In this document: positions 34,850-43,690 of the stretch, piece after piece
How the letters are laid out: each line of letters opens with the position of its first letter
Numbering within the stretch: position 1 is the first letter of the stretch
The notes under the pieces: model-generated
Told to the model about the DNA's origin: nothing
Seen by the model: only the letters and a program-made list of their open reading frames with translations
Database searches by the model: none
Program-made: the position numbers and the translations under genes
DNA from: JAXGMQ01 sp040768585
Lineage (GTDB): Bacteria; Caldisericota; Caldisericia; JAAYUI01
Length of the DNA stretch: 64,000 bases
Assembly: GCA_040768585.1 (NCBI GenBank)
Contig: JAXGMQ010000001.1
Coordinates: 868,001 to 932,000 of the forward strand
Direction: 5' to 3'

Positions 34850-35455
34850 ATGGATTTCTGGGAAGTAGTTGTATCATACATGTTGCCATTGACTTCGATT
34901 CTCGTTGGTCTTATCGCCATCTTCATCACCATCAGAGTTTCTCGTCAAACCGATAAAACTCTAGAAGAAATCAAGAAAGGGCTCGACAGGCGTGTTGCCA
35001 AATCCATCAAAAGCCTGGAGGATGCAAACCTTTTCATCAGAGAGCACTCAAGCAAGATTCAAGACGACCTTATCTCTCTCATCAAAGAATCCAGGCTGCC
35101 AAATGATCAATTGACCAGCCACACAAAAAGTGATGTCGATTTCGTGCTCTCAAAGCTTGAGGACATCGACAAGCAGGTGCTTGGGGCATTGTCGCTCTAT
35201 CCCGCTGACTCGCCAAAATTTACAACAAGCAAAGAAGGAACCACGAAACCGAAGGCTGGAAAAAAATTCAAGGAGTACCTGTCAAAGTACTCCCCGGACG
35301 AGGTTGATGACTCAATTTCAAAACTCTGCGGGTTCGAGCTTATTGAATATGCTCTCAACCCAAAGTCTCCAACACAATCAATCTTGAAGCAGACCGAGAA
35401 GGGTGCCAAGATCTACTCAAGGATATCTGAACAAAACAGCAACCCAACACCCTGA
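34850..35455 (+). CDS. Single-span membrane protein with coiled coil
   Basis: 201 residues from ATG 34850, behind AAAGGAG 7 nt upstream (a TTG one codon earlier is less likely). One N-terminal membrane helix (MLPLTSILVGLIAIFITIRV) is followed by a long charged coil (DKTLEEIKKGLDRRVAKSIKSLEDAN) and a C-terminal globular part of about 60 residues (KFKEYLSKYSPDEVDDSISKLCGFELIEYAL). The last part could be a small winged-helix-like domain (SISKLCGFELIEY then GAKIYSRI), but I am not sure. No family recognised. Confidence 0.55.
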   Translation: MDFWEVVVSYMLPLTSILVGLIAIFITIRVSRQTDKTLEEIKKGLDRRVAKSIKSLEDANLFIREHSSKIQDDLISLIKESRLPNDQLTSHTKSDVDFVLSKLEDIDKQVLGALSLYPADSPKFTTSKEGTTKPKAGKKFKEYLSKYSPDEVDDSISKLCGFELIEYALNPKSPTQSILKQTEKGAKIYSRISEQNSNPTP

Positions 35456-35492
35456 ACAAACGTTTTTTCAACCGCAAACAAACATTACAGTT

Positions 35493-35897
35493 TTAGAGTG
35501 GGATTCTCCTCCCTTTCTCCGCCTGCCATCCGTCGATTACTTTCTTGGCTTCGTCGAGGCTCTCGACAATCGTGTGTCTCTCGCCCATGAAGGTGTTGAA
35601 AAGGCTGGTTGCGATTCGCTGCATCGTACTTTTGGCAACCACAACATAATCTGCCAGATAGTCTTTCACAAAGTCTTTTATTACCTTGTTATAGTGAATC
35701 ACAAGTTGTGGGCTAGCCATGCCCATTCCGGAAAGGTCTGTGATATTCCAAACCTTGTTTACACCATCACCCCTCCAAATCTCCATGGATTTATTCGCCA
35801 GATACTCTATCTCTTCCTTCGTTTTCGGAGTGCCGATGTACTGAACAATCGATAGATTTTTCTCTCTATCATAAGAGCCTTTGAATTCAACGTTCAT
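35493..35897 (-). CDS. Small soluble protein, possibly STAS/SpoIIAA-like
   Basis: 134 residues from ATG 35897, with AGAGGTG about 8 nt upstream; a GTG three codons earlier overlaps that site. The pattern is strand-helix-strand-helix: FKGSYDREKNLSIVQYIGTP, EIEYLANKSMEIWRG, KVWNITDLSGMGMAS, VIHYNKVIKDFVKDYLADYVVVAKS and MGERHTIVESLDEAKKVIDGW. This order (strand, helix, 'D.s', helix, strand, final helix) fits a SpoIIAA-like STAS fold that senses small molecules or binds partner proteins. The typical phosphorylated Ser is not obvious. Convergent with the coiled-coil gene. Confidence 0.5.
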   Translation of the reverse strand: MNVEFKGSYDREKNLSIVQYIGTPKTKEEIEYLANKSMEIWRGDGVNKVWNITDLSGMGMASPQLVIHYNKVIKDFVKDYLADYVVVAKSTMQRIATSLFNTFMGERHTIVESLDEAKKVIDGWQAEKGRRIPL

Positions 35898-36030
35898 TCG
35901 CTTCACCTCTTTGCTAGTGTGTCGAGTATGTTACAATAATGTGTTGGAATAATCAATTTCATATAGACTAAATTATTAATGAAGAATATCTCAAATAAAT
36001 GATTATTGTAAAATCTTGTTATCAATCGGT

Positions 36031-36081
36031 AAATAGAAAAGCCGCTCAAACTTGTACTCCGTAGACAAATTCAAGCGGCTT
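36031..36081 (-). terminator. Terminator of the NapH-like/small-protein operon
   Basis: AAGCCGCT (36039-36046) pairs with AGCGGCTT (36074-36081). Read on the minus strand the stem is followed by TTTTCTATTT. It lies about 40 bp after the stop of the 52-residue membrane protein. Confidence 0.7.
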
Positions 36082-36120
36082 GGTTACATCTTTACGGTAT
36101 ATGTGCCTGATAGTAAGGAA

Positions 36121-36279
36121 TTAGCGGTGTTGCTCGATAGTTATCGGTCTTGCCTCAATCCCCCTATTCATCTCTCTGTTTCCTCTCGAAAGCATTCCAC
36201 CCATGAAGTTAAACATCCACAAGATGATAACCGCAACGAAAATCAAAAGGATGGGGTAAGCTATTCCACGCTTCATCAT
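36121..36279 (-). CDS. 52-residue membrane protein overlapping the NapH-like gene
   Basis: Too short for usual gene calling, but well supported. The ATG at 36277-36279 overlaps the TGA of the ferredoxin gene (ATGATGA), with GGAGG 7 nt upstream; the frame ends at TAA 36121-36123, and a terminator follows. The product is MMKRGIAYPILLIFVAVIIL, then WMFNFMGGMLSRGNREMNRG and a short polar tail. It is one membrane helix with a basic N-terminus and a positively charged second half. It could be a subunit that stabilises the NapH-like electron-transfer protein or recruits a partner. This is inferred from coupling only. Confidence 0.7.
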   Translation of the reverse strand: MMKRGIAYPILLIFVAVIILWMFNFMGGMLSRGNREMNRGIEARPITIEQHR

Positions 36280-37163
36280 TTCCACACCTCCCCTGCAAAT
36301 GTCACAGAAAGGGACTCATCGCCCTGTGGACAAGCCTCAACACACTCTCCGCACATGATACACCTGTAGTACGGCAGTTTTCCAGAGACATCTAGATTCA
36401 TTGGACAGGCATCATCACAGAGTCCACAGCTCGTGCAACTCGACTCATTCCTCTTGATTTTTGTGAGTGTCGCCAGTGAACCGATATTGACAACCGCTCC
36501 AAGTGGACACACATAGTTGCAAAATCCGCGTTCAAACAGCAGCGAGACAACAAGCACACCAAGCATCACATAAATCATAAGAGGTGTCCAGTCACGCCCA
36601 AAGTGGAAGAACGCCCTATATGGATCAAACTCGCTGAAAACCAGAAATCCGTGATATGTCGCCTGAGTAACAAGGGCAACCAGCACGAAGTATTTGATAA
36701 AAGACAGGTAGAAAGAAATCCTTGGGTGGAGCTTTATTTCTCGCCTGAAAATGAGTCTTCGGATTTTGTATATCCAGTCGGTCAAGGTTCCAAACGGGCA
36801 CAGGTATCCGCAGAATCCACCAGCGAAAATAACAGTTATGAGCAGAAGCGCTCCAAGAAGAAGTAGGTCGTTGAAGTTGGCGCCACCGACAATTCCGTTT
36901 GTGCCACCACCTGCAATAAAGGTGGGTAATGTCTCAACTCCACCAAACGGGCAGTAACAGTCAAGTGGGCCAGCGGCATTGCCAGGGAACCCAAAACCAT
37001 TGGTGTAGCCATACATATGCGTGAGGCTGATCATCGAGACGTACACGAAAAAAACAGTCTGTGTGACATATCTGGCAATCTGGGCAATTGTTAGACGCTT
37101 TCGGTTCTGCCTAACAACCCTTACAAGCTTTTGCCCCGTTTTTGTGATCTCTTTGTCTGTCAT
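36276..37163 (-). CDS. NapH/MauN-type membrane ferredoxin
   Basis: 295 residues from ATG 37163 (AAGGA 11 nt upstream); longer starts are possible but unlikely, as the extra residues are not conserved-looking. About five membrane helices carry two CxxxC-P loops, FCGYLCPFGTLTDW and FCNYVCPLGAVVNI, typical of NapH, MauN, NosR and CcoG-type proteins. The C-terminal tail has two 4Fe-4S motifs, CTSCGLCDDACPMNLD and CIMCGECVEACP. An additional conserved-looking DCYCPFGGVETLP follows the first helix. Such proteins pass electrons across the membrane from quinol or ferredoxin to periplasmic enzymes. The partner here is unknown; a 52-residue membrane protein is translationally coupled to it. Confidence 0.85.
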   Translation of the reverse strand: MTDKEITKTGQKLVRVVRQNRKRLTIAQIARYVTQTVFFVYVSMISLTHMYGYTNGFGFPGNAAGPLDCYCPFGGVETLPTFIAGGGTNGIVGGANFNDLLLLGALLLITVIFAGGFCGYLCPFGTLTDWIYKIRRLIFRREIKLHPRISFYLSFIKYFVLVALVTQATYHGFLVFSEFDPYRAFFHFGRDWTPLMIYVMLGVLVVSLLFERGFCNYVCPLGAVVNIGSLATLTKIKRNESSCTSCGLCDDACPMNLDVSGKLPYYRCIMCGECVEACPQGDESLSVTFAGEVWK

Positions 37164-37329
37164 AGATGCTATCATCCTTGTCTCTTTGTCTGAGATTGTT
37201 TGCGGTAGTATAACAGAAGAACTACAGGCAATAGTAAAATATAGACTTTGGGGGGACACGCATGTACAATCACAGCAGTTCGAACCGTTGGTGCTGTTTA
37301 TTCGTAATACTAAATGTCAGGAGGATGAA

Positions 37330-39108
37330 ATGAAAAGATTCAGTGTTATTTTTTCGTTTGTTCTTGTTCTTATGATGATTCTGCCAATAGGGCAACATAA
37401 AAGTATCGCCATGTCCCAATCAAATAATGGAGGCAATGGAGGCTGGTCGACAATGAGTGGGTGCAAAATAAACTCAGGACATCAACTCATAGTGTCCTAC
37501 CTTGAAGATTGGCAAGAGTTTGTTGATTTGTTGATGAATAACAAAGGCGTCCCCTACATTCAGTCAACGGGTTATAATAACAATCTCCTAAAAAATGAAG
37601 GTGATTATTGGACTGATTTGTGGGGAAATAGATACAACCCATACTACTGTAATTCAAATAATCGTTTCCTTGATAAAAACCCAAGTTTCCTCATTGACTC
37701 TTCTGACTCTATTCATGCAATTTCATTCGATAACAGCACATACAGCAAGACTGGGAATGTAAAATATGGGAAGTTTAACGATGAATACTGGTATAATATA
37801 GAAAATGTTTCTCTTATTCAGGGACATGGAAATCCTATGATATTTGAGACAAACACAATGATCTTGGATGCATCATTTGTTGTCGATACGAAAGGATTCC
37901 CACACATAACATGGAGAACAAAGGATTGGAACAACTCAAGGAAGAGCAAGATTTGCTACATCAGGTGGGATGGCTACAACTGGCTAAACCGCAACAATGA
38001 TATTTTTGATCCAAAGGAACTAAACGCAGTAATCGTCGGCGATCAAGACATTATCCAGCGTTCAGCAATCAAACTCGACAAAAATGACAATCCTATGATT
38101 GTGTGGAGTAGCTGTGATGCAAACAAAAACAATGGTTGCTCAACAATTCATCTGATAAAATCTGAAGACTTGAACTGGAAAAATATTAATGGTCAGGTCT
38201 ATGATATCGAAGGTAATAACTCAGGCAGTGGATTGATAACCTCAACAGGTGGAGATTTTGAAGTTGAGTTTGATTCAAAAAACCGACCAAATTTCCTGGT
38301 TTTCCCAAACGGAGTAGCCTACGTAAAATATGAATACTCAAAATGGGTGGGGGCAGACGGAGAACCATTTGATTCAAACGCTGTTTCGAGTTTGATTGAT
38401 GATACTTACCTCAACTCAACTGACGCATCGTTTACCCTTGATCGAGATGACAATCCCCACATTGTCTGGACATTTGATACAATCGAAGACACTTCAATGA
38501 TCTGCTACACAAAATGGGATGGCAGCGCTTGGGTTGACTCACATGATGTACACCAAAATGATTTTGAAAAAACGGCAATTATTGAGTCAGATTCAATGTC
38601 TCCTAATCCCAAAATTGCTTTCGATAACAACAATATTGTCCATATTGCTTGGCAAGATGCATCGTCTCACTCAGGTATGGCTTGTATAAAGCATATGAAA
38701 TGGGCAACAAATATATTTCAGCTAAAAGATTGCAGTAGAGAGGTTAGATTCAAAGTGAACTCAGACACATACACCATCAACGGGATCGAGTACAAAATGC
38801 CTGTTCCAACACAACTAATCCAAGGTAGAACAATGATTCCCCTACGGATTCTGGTCGAATCATTTGATGGTAGAGTAGTATGGGACTCAAAAAAAGAATC
38901 TATTGTCTGTCTTATTGGGCCAGATTGTGTGGAACTCAAGATTGGTGAATGTGAATATACAGTAAACGGTAAAACCATCGAATCGGATACTCCACCCATT
39001 ATCATTGGCGGCCAAACTTTTATTTTTATCCGTAGTGCTGAATACTTTGGCTATGATATCGATTGGGTATCAAAAACAATGGAGGTTGTACTCACTCACA
39101 CGCCATAG
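37330..39108 (+). CDS. Secreted BNR-like repeat protein with two C-terminal stalk domains
   Basis: 592 residues from ATG 37330, behind AGGAGGA; the longer frame runs into the divergent gene. A signal peptide (KRFSVIFSFVLVLMMILPIG) is followed by a repeat that recurs about five times, D-x-x-x-x-P-x-I-x-W then ...IxYxKWDGxxW. Examples are FPHITWRTKD, DNPMIVWSS, DNPHIVWTF and IVHIAWQD. This resembles BNR/sialidase-type beta propellers. The last 115 residues are two stalk domains (IQGRTMIPLRILVESFDGRVVWD and IGGQTFIFIRSAEYFGYDIDW). No catalytic residues are recognised, so a binding role at the cell surface is more likely than a glycosidase. Confidence 0.7.
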   Translation: MKRFSVIFSFVLVLMMILPIGQHKSIAMSQSNNGGNGGWSTMSGCKINSGHQLIVSYLEDWQEFVDLLMNNKGVPYIQSTGYNNNLLKNEGDYWTDLWGNRYNPYYCNSNNRFLDKNPSFLIDSSDSIHAISFDNSTYSKTGNVKYGKFNDEYWYNIENVSLIQGHGNPMIFETNTMILDASFVVDTKGFPHITWRTKDWNNSRKSKICYIRWDGYNWLNRNNDIFDPKELNAVIVGDQDIIQRSAIKLDKNDNPMIVWSSCDANKNNGCSTIHLIKSEDLNWKNINGQVYDIEGNNSGSGLITSTGGDFEVEFDSKNRPNFLVFPNGVAYVKYEYSKWVGADGEPFDSNAVSSLIDDTYLNSTDASFTLDRDDNPHIVWTFDTIEDTSMICYTKWDGSAWVDSHDVHQNDFEKTAIIESDSMSPNPKIAFDNNNIVHIAWQDASSHSGMACIKHMKWATNIFQLKDCSREVRFKVNSDTYTINGIEYKMPVPTQLIQGRTMIPLRILVESFDGRVVWDSKKESIVCLIGPDCVELKIGECEYTVNGKTIESDTPPIIIGGQTFIFIRSAEYFGYDIDWVSKTMEVVLTHTP

Positions 39109-39114
39109 AAACCT

Positions 39115-40575
39115 TTAGAATGAGCTCTCATTACTCACCCTCTTCCTCACCTTTAAAACCTTTGCCAGAATTTTTGCTCCTTCGATGAGTTGTTCTGTGT
39201 CCTCTTCGGTGAGCGATACTCTTATCGCCTTGACGTTGATGCCCTCAGGCACAAACAGCGAACCTGGAAGCACGAGCAGACCGAACGCGGCAGCGTTTGC
39301 CGTAAGGTCTTCGCCTGTGATGCCAGGAGTTTCAATCCAGAGTGTCATTGCGTTTGAGTCCCACACATTGATTCTCCCAGTGGACTCCTCAAACAGTTTT
39401 TTCAAAAATATCTGTTTTTTCCTCATGATGGACTTCGACCAGGTTTCGATGTGGCGGTCAAACGATGGAGAAGCCAGCACCTCAGCAAACGCCTCCTGAC
39501 ACATGTGGCTCTGCGGGCCAAGGGTATAGCAGTGCATCTGCTCAAGCTGGGTTATCACACGATTTGGGGCACACACAAATCCAAGCCTCAATCCCTGCCC
39601 GGTGAGTTTTGAAAAACTGGAGGTCGTCACAACAATTCCGGCTTTGTCCCACACAGCCAGATTTGGTGGCTTGATGTTACCAATGAAACCACCAAATAAA
39701 TAATCATCCTCAAGTATTGGTACGTTGTGTTTTGTCGCGATTGAGAGAAGTCTTTTGCGATGTTCAACCGAGGTTGTGACGCCCGTCGGGTTGTGTGCAG
39801 TTGGAATAGTGTAGATAAGTTTTGGCTTCTTCGTTACAATCAGCGATTCAACAGCATCAAGGTCAACGCCCGCACGAGTCATTGGGGCTTCAAACACCCG
39901 GCATTTGTTCCACTGAAGCCATCGAATTGTCTGGAAGTATGTCGGTCTCTCAACGATTACAGAATCCCCCTGCTTCAGAAGCATAGACAAAACAAGCGTG
40001 TTTGCAGCTGTGCCACCAGGGGTGACGATGACTCCACGGTTTTCCATGTCCACACCATCAAGAGCCACCCTTCTTGTTATTTCTGTGACAAGGTCTGGGT
40101 GTCCCCTAAGGTCAATAAGTCCGAGGAGTTTTGCTCCACTTTTCCTTGCTTGTCTGGAAACTGTTTTGACAAACTGTTTGCAGAGGGGGTCTATATAGCC
40201 ATATCCACGCAGCATTGATATGGGTTTGTCGGTTTCAGACTGTGGAAGGAAAAACCTTTTATAATGCGGCACATTACCCACAAAGGACTCAGTCCATGGG
40301 AAAGTGTGGCTCATACTTGACGAGTGGGTGCCTTTGACATCCCTTATCACAACAGTTCCAAGCCCCACCTTCGCCTCTGTAATGCCCTTTTCGACAAGCA
40401 AGTCATAGGCGGCAACAACGGTGTTGCGGTTCACTCCAAGTGAATTGGCGAGGTCTCGAGTTGATGGGAGTTGCGAACCAAGCGGCAGAAAACCGTCTGC
40501 AACAAGCTTCATTATCCCATCGACAACCTGGTCAGAGAGTTTCTTCCCACTTTTCCTGTCGATTGGGATATACAT
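39115..40575 (-). CDS. MocR-type GntR regulator with aminotransferase-like domain
   Basis: 486 residues. An N-terminal GntR winged helix (LSDQVVDGIMKLVADGFLPLGSQLPSTRDLANSLGVNRNTVVAAYDLL) is joined to a PLP aminotransferase fold of type I. In it are TPGGTAANTLVLSML, DDYLFGG in the cofactor region, and SSFSKLTGQGLRLGFV with the Schiff-base lysine. MocR proteins (PdxR, GabR, TauR) usually sense a PLP-linked amine or amino acid and regulate a neighbouring gene. Here the gene is the last of a four-gene operon, so the natural target is that operon (membrane protein, rhodanese-like protein and NHL protein). The effector is unknown. Confidence 0.9.
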   Translation of the reverse strand: MYIPIDRKSGKKLSDQVVDGIMKLVADGFLPLGSQLPSTRDLANSLGVNRNTVVAAYDLLVEKGITEAKVGLGTVVIRDVKGTHSSSMSHTFPWTESFVGNVPHYKRFFLPQSETDKPISMLRGYGYIDPLCKQFVKTVSRQARKSGAKLLGLIDLRGHPDLVTEITRRVALDGVDMENRGVIVTPGGTAANTLVLSMLLKQGDSVIVERPTYFQTIRWLQWNKCRVFEAPMTRAGVDLDAVESLIVTKKPKLIYTIPTAHNPTGVTTSVEHRKRLLSIATKHNVPILEDDYLFGGFIGNIKPPNLAVWDKAGIVVTTSSFSKLTGQGLRLGFVCAPNRVITQLEQMHCYTLGPQSHMCQEAFAEVLASPSFDRHIETWSKSIMRKKQIFLKKLFEESTGRINVWDSNAMTLWIETPGITGEDLTANAAAFGLLVLPGSLFVPEGINVKAIRVSLTEEDTEQLIEGAKILAKVLKVRKRVSNESSF

Positions 40576-40582
40576 CTTGAAG

Positions 40583-41428
40583 CTAGAGATCCCTGCCGAT
40601 ACTCACCGAATCGGAGTCACAACTCATGTCGCAACCGTGGCACGGGATTTCAGCTTGTTTTCTCTGCCTCCACCATGCAACAAGCGGAATGACAACAAGC
40701 AGCAGCCAGGAGAACGAAAACGCTGTTTTCACATAGTCCCAGAACTGCTCAGGGCTGTAGATGCCAATTGAGGCAATCATCATGAGATACGCGGCAATTG
40801 TACCGATTGTGACAGCAAGCCATGGGGGGGTATGTCGCCTTAGGGCGCCATATACAAGCACGAAAGCCATAGAGATCGGGATGGCGATGGCGTTGATAGG
40901 ACATGGAAGGATGATAAGGGTTATCACAAGAGACATCGTCGTAATGAGGAAAAGTTCCCAAAGTTTATAATGCCTGACGCCTGAGAGGAAAACAGCCACA
41001 ACAATAGTTCTCGCCACACAACCGATATAGGGGATGAGGGCATCGATGAGCCAAGCTGTTGTGAGATAGACAACGGCAACCGCCGCTGTGACAACGCCAA
41101 CCTCAGCGATGCGCGCGGTCGACATCGGTTTTCTCTCTGTTCGTTCCTTTCTTGGAAGCAACGCGATAAATGTGAACAGCACAATGATGAGCATCGTTGC
41201 CATACCCCAGGCGATAGGGTTGGTCAAAAGAGCCAGGAGGAGCGAATTCAGTCCATCAAAAATGCCATGGAGAACATTTGCCGTGCCGACAAACTGAGTC
41301 CAAATAAAAAAACCAATCAACCCAAGAGACAGGACAATTCCCAGAACAATAGCAAAGAGACCCGATTTTTTGCGTTCCGCGTTTTCCTTGGCAATACCTA
41401 GTATAGAGGGGTTCGAATTACTGCTCAT
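40583..41428 (-). CDS. Polytopic membrane protein with C-terminal cysteine motif
   Basis: 281 residues with about seven to eight membrane segments (for example FAIVLGIVLSLGLIGFFIW, MATMLIIVLFTFIALLP, VVTAAVAVVYLTTAWLI and LLLVVIPLVAWW). A PCP motif (IILPCPINAIAI) lies inside a helix. The short C-terminal tail carries CHGCDMSC (Cys 263, 266, 270), a probable metal- or redox-active site. No transporter family was recognised. The start overlaps the stop of the rhodanese-like gene (ATGA), and the next gene, a MocR regulator, begins 8 bp after. The partner gene also carries a CxxCxxC motif, so the two proteins may share thiols or a metal. Confidence 0.6.
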   Translation of the reverse strand: MSSNSNPSILGIAKENAERKKSGLFAIVLGIVLSLGLIGFFIWTQFVGTANVLHGIFDGLNSLLLALLTNPIAWGMATMLIIVLFTFIALLPRKERTERKPMSTARIAEVGVVTAAVAVVYLTTAWLIDALIPYIGCVARTIVVAVFLSGVRHYKLWELFLITTMSLVITLIILPCPINAIAIPISMAFVLVYGALRRHTPPWLAVTIGTIAAYLMMIASIGIYSPEQFWDYVKTAFSFSWLLLVVIPLVAWWRQRKQAEIPCHGCDMSCDSDSVSIGRDL

Positions 41429-42057
41429 TTGAAAATCTCAACCTCTCCTGTCCACTCTGGCATACCTCCGACAAGATAACCCGCATTGTTAAAAAGCCCT
41501 TCAATGACAAGCATCTTCTCAAGCTCAACATAGTCCTCATTACCGTAGCCAATGATGACAACGGGAGTCGTTCTATCATTTGGCCAGATATCATCCATGA
41601 GGTCAACAAGTGGCATGTTGATGGCGACGGGAATATGACCAGCCTCGTAATCCTCAACATCTCTGATGTCGATAAAGAGTGGCGGAATTTCCGTAAGTAT
41701 GGATACTCCACCTTCTCTGATTATCTCCTCTACATCATCTACATCATACTTGTGTAGAAACCTTGCCTGAGCAACAGCGCAGATATCACAATCAGCACAT
41801 GCTGCCGCGAGGCTCGCGCCGTCATCATCCGAGATTCCGAGTATATCGGTGAAGGTATCCCACTTATCATCCCAGTCCTCGGTTATCGCTCTCCAGAAAT
41901 TGCGGAATGATCTTGTGAGTTTCCACTTGGTTTGGACAGGAAGCCAGAACCACGAGGTCGCCACAATAAGAACAAGGGCCAGCGTGGCGATGAAACTCCA
42001 TCGCCTGCTAGCCCACATTTGTTTAATCCATGCGGTCAATCGACCAAAAACATTCAT
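41425..42057 (-). CDS. Membrane-anchored rhodanese-like protein without catalytic Cys
   Basis: 210 residues; AAGGG upstream of the ATG. One N-terminal membrane helix (residues 20-40, WSFIATLALVLIVATSWFWL) is followed by a linker with CADCDIC (Cys 87, 90, 93) and a rhodanese domain from about 120. Landmarks are PPLFIDIRDVEDYEAGHIPVAINMP and LVGGMPEW. The active-site loop of a normal rhodanese is Cys followed by four residues and Arg. Here it reads VVIIGYGNEDYVE, with no Cys. So sulfur transfer through a persulfide at this site is unlikely, although the CxxCxxC group could take part. The protein is between the NHL/stalk gene and the polytopic membrane gene. Confidence 0.72.
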   Translation of the reverse strand: MNVFGRLTAWIKQMWASRRWSFIATLALVLIVATSWFWLPVQTKWKLTRSFRNFWRAITEDWDDKWDTFTDILGISDDDGASLAAACADCDICAVAQARFLHKYDVDDVEEIIREGGVSILTEIPPLFIDIRDVEDYEAGHIPVAINMPLVDLMDDIWPNDRTTPVVIIGYGNEDYVELEKMLVIEGLFNNAGYLVGGMPEWTGEVEIFK

Positions 42058-42065
42058 CTATACCC

Positions 42066-43652
42066 TTAGTGCGCTTCCTTCACTTTGACTGTTGATGGCA
42101 TATTGATGATGACTTCACCATACTTGGTCTCTGGAACTGCATTCTTGTCTTTCCAAATGACCTCTGCCTCAAAAGCCTCAGCAATGAATCTATGTGGAAC
42201 AAACATTCTCTCATCAATTATCTCTGGCATTACCTTCGGGTTGTTTGAATCTATTGGCACACTTTTACCATTTATCTCAGCTGTGGATTTTCCAAGCCAT
42301 ACCTTTACAACCTTTTTAGGATACGTGAGTTTATCACTGAACTTGATTGAATCGAGTGTGAACGTTGCCATTCGAGCGTCTGCGTCCCAATCAACCATGC
42401 ACTCATATGTCATTCCCTTGTCTGGGTCTTTCTGGGTAAGGGAGTTCTCGGCAACCCAACGGAGTGGAACCATTGTGCGACTATTTACAATCTGAGCATA
42501 TGGCTTGATTGGCACTGTTGCCTCGTCAACATAACCGAAATACTTCTTGATAATGATTCTTGTGACGTGTGTGAAGATTGGTGGTGGATCCATTGCCTTC
42601 TCAATTGTGTAGAGAAGCTTGACCTCGTCGTCTCCATCCTCACCAATTGGTGAAAGTTTATATACGTTCTCATTGGCGGCATCTGCGACCCAGACGTTGT
42701 AATTCATATCAATGGCGCAGGCAACGATCCTCTTGAAGAGTGGCTCACCATTCTCATCCAATGGTTTGATTTCTGTGATGAGCTCACCATACTCGTCAAA
42801 CACTACGACTCTATGGTTTCCCTGGTCACAGACATAGTACCTGTTCGGAGAATCGGCGTTGAAGTCTGGGATGATGTAAACTGGTTTGTCAAACTTGCCG
42901 CAATCCTGGTCTTCGCCATTCCACTCTGTGACATACTCGCCGTCACGACGGAACTTCTGGATGCGGTTGTTTCCTGTATCGGCAATGAGTACATATCCTC
43001 TTCTGTCAACTGCGATTCCCTCTGGCATATTGAACTCTCCAGGACCATCGCCAGCTGGAGCTGGTTTGTGCTCATAACCATTTGGTACTGAAAACCTGAC
43101 AATGCCATAAACATCGCACTCAACGGCAGCCTTGTCAAAGTCGATTGCCGGTGGGTCATATCTGTGGAACTTGTTGCCATCTTTGTCAACAACATAGTTG
43201 CCGATGTCGTCGGCAATCTCTGTTTCTGAGGCATGCCATGGGGTGGTAAGCTCTGTCTTTGCAGGGTCACCAATTGGATGGTGAGGAACTGAGTCCGGGT
43301 TGAAGGTGAAACACTTTTTGAGTTTGTAATCCGTGACAGCAAAAACGTCTGTGACACGACAAACCGAAACGGCGATTAGACCCTCATACTTCCAACCTGG
43401 GCAATCTCCATTTGGGTCCCACTTGATGAAGTCGTTTAGATAGTTACCCTGAAGATCATACTTGATGACTCTGTTGTGTTTTGAGTCAGCAACGTATATG
43501 TAGTAACCAAACGAGTTGGAAGCCACACCAAATATCTCGACTCCCTCTTCCTCAGCCTCTATTGAACCAGCGGGAGCGGTAACAGCAAGCATTCCTAGTC
43601 CAATTGCAAGCGTCAAAGCGATGAGCAGGCTAATTCTCAAGTATTTCTGCAT
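42066..43652 (-). CDS. Secreted NHL-repeat protein with C-terminal stalk domains
   Basis: 528 residues. The signal peptide (KYLRISLLIALTLAIGLGML) is followed by NHL repeats: YYIYVADSKHNRVIKYDLQGNYL, GYVLIADTGNNRIQKFRRDGEYV, RYYVCDQGNHRVVVFDEYGELI and YNVWVADAANENVYKLSP, which form a beta propeller. Residues from about 375 to the end are two stalk domains (IVNSRTMVPLRWVAENS and IIDERMFVPHRFIAEAFEAEVIW) with an insertion in the first. It starts the operon whose later genes encode the rhodanese-like protein, a membrane protein and a MocR regulator. A promoter is 39 bp upstream. It probably displays a ligand-binding propeller at the surface. Confidence 0.85.
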   Translation of the reverse strand: MQKYLRISLLIALTLAIGLGMLAVTAPAGSIEAEEEGVEIFGVASNSFGYYIYVADSKHNRVIKYDLQGNYLNDFIKWDPNGDCPGWKYEGLIAVSVCRVTDVFAVTDYKLKKCFTFNPDSVPHHPIGDPAKTELTTPWHASETEIADDIGNYVVDKDGNKFHRYDPPAIDFDKAAVECDVYGIVRFSVPNGYEHKPAPAGDGPGEFNMPEGIAVDRRGYVLIADTGNNRIQKFRRDGEYVTEWNGEDQDCGKFDKPVYIIPDFNADSPNRYYVCDQGNHRVVVFDEYGELITEIKPLDENGEPLFKRIVACAIDMNYNVWVADAANENVYKLSPIGEDGDDEVKLLYTIEKAMDPPPIFTHVTRIIIKKYFGYVDEATVPIKPYAQIVNSRTMVPLRWVAENSLTQKDPDKGMTYECMVDWDADARMATFTLDSIKFSDKLTYPKKVVKVWLGKSTAEINGKSVPIDSNNPKVMPEIIDERMFVPHRFIAEAFEAEVIWKDKNAVPETKYGEVIINMPSTVKVKEAH

Positions 43653-43690
43653 CTATACCACCTTTGTCCTTTCTGTGTGTACAATGGTGT

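Noticed and set aside
37021..37329. Longer start of the BNR-like stalk protein
   Set aside because: The extra 103 codons are antisense to the membrane ferredoxin; a signal peptide with AGGAGGA begins at 37330.
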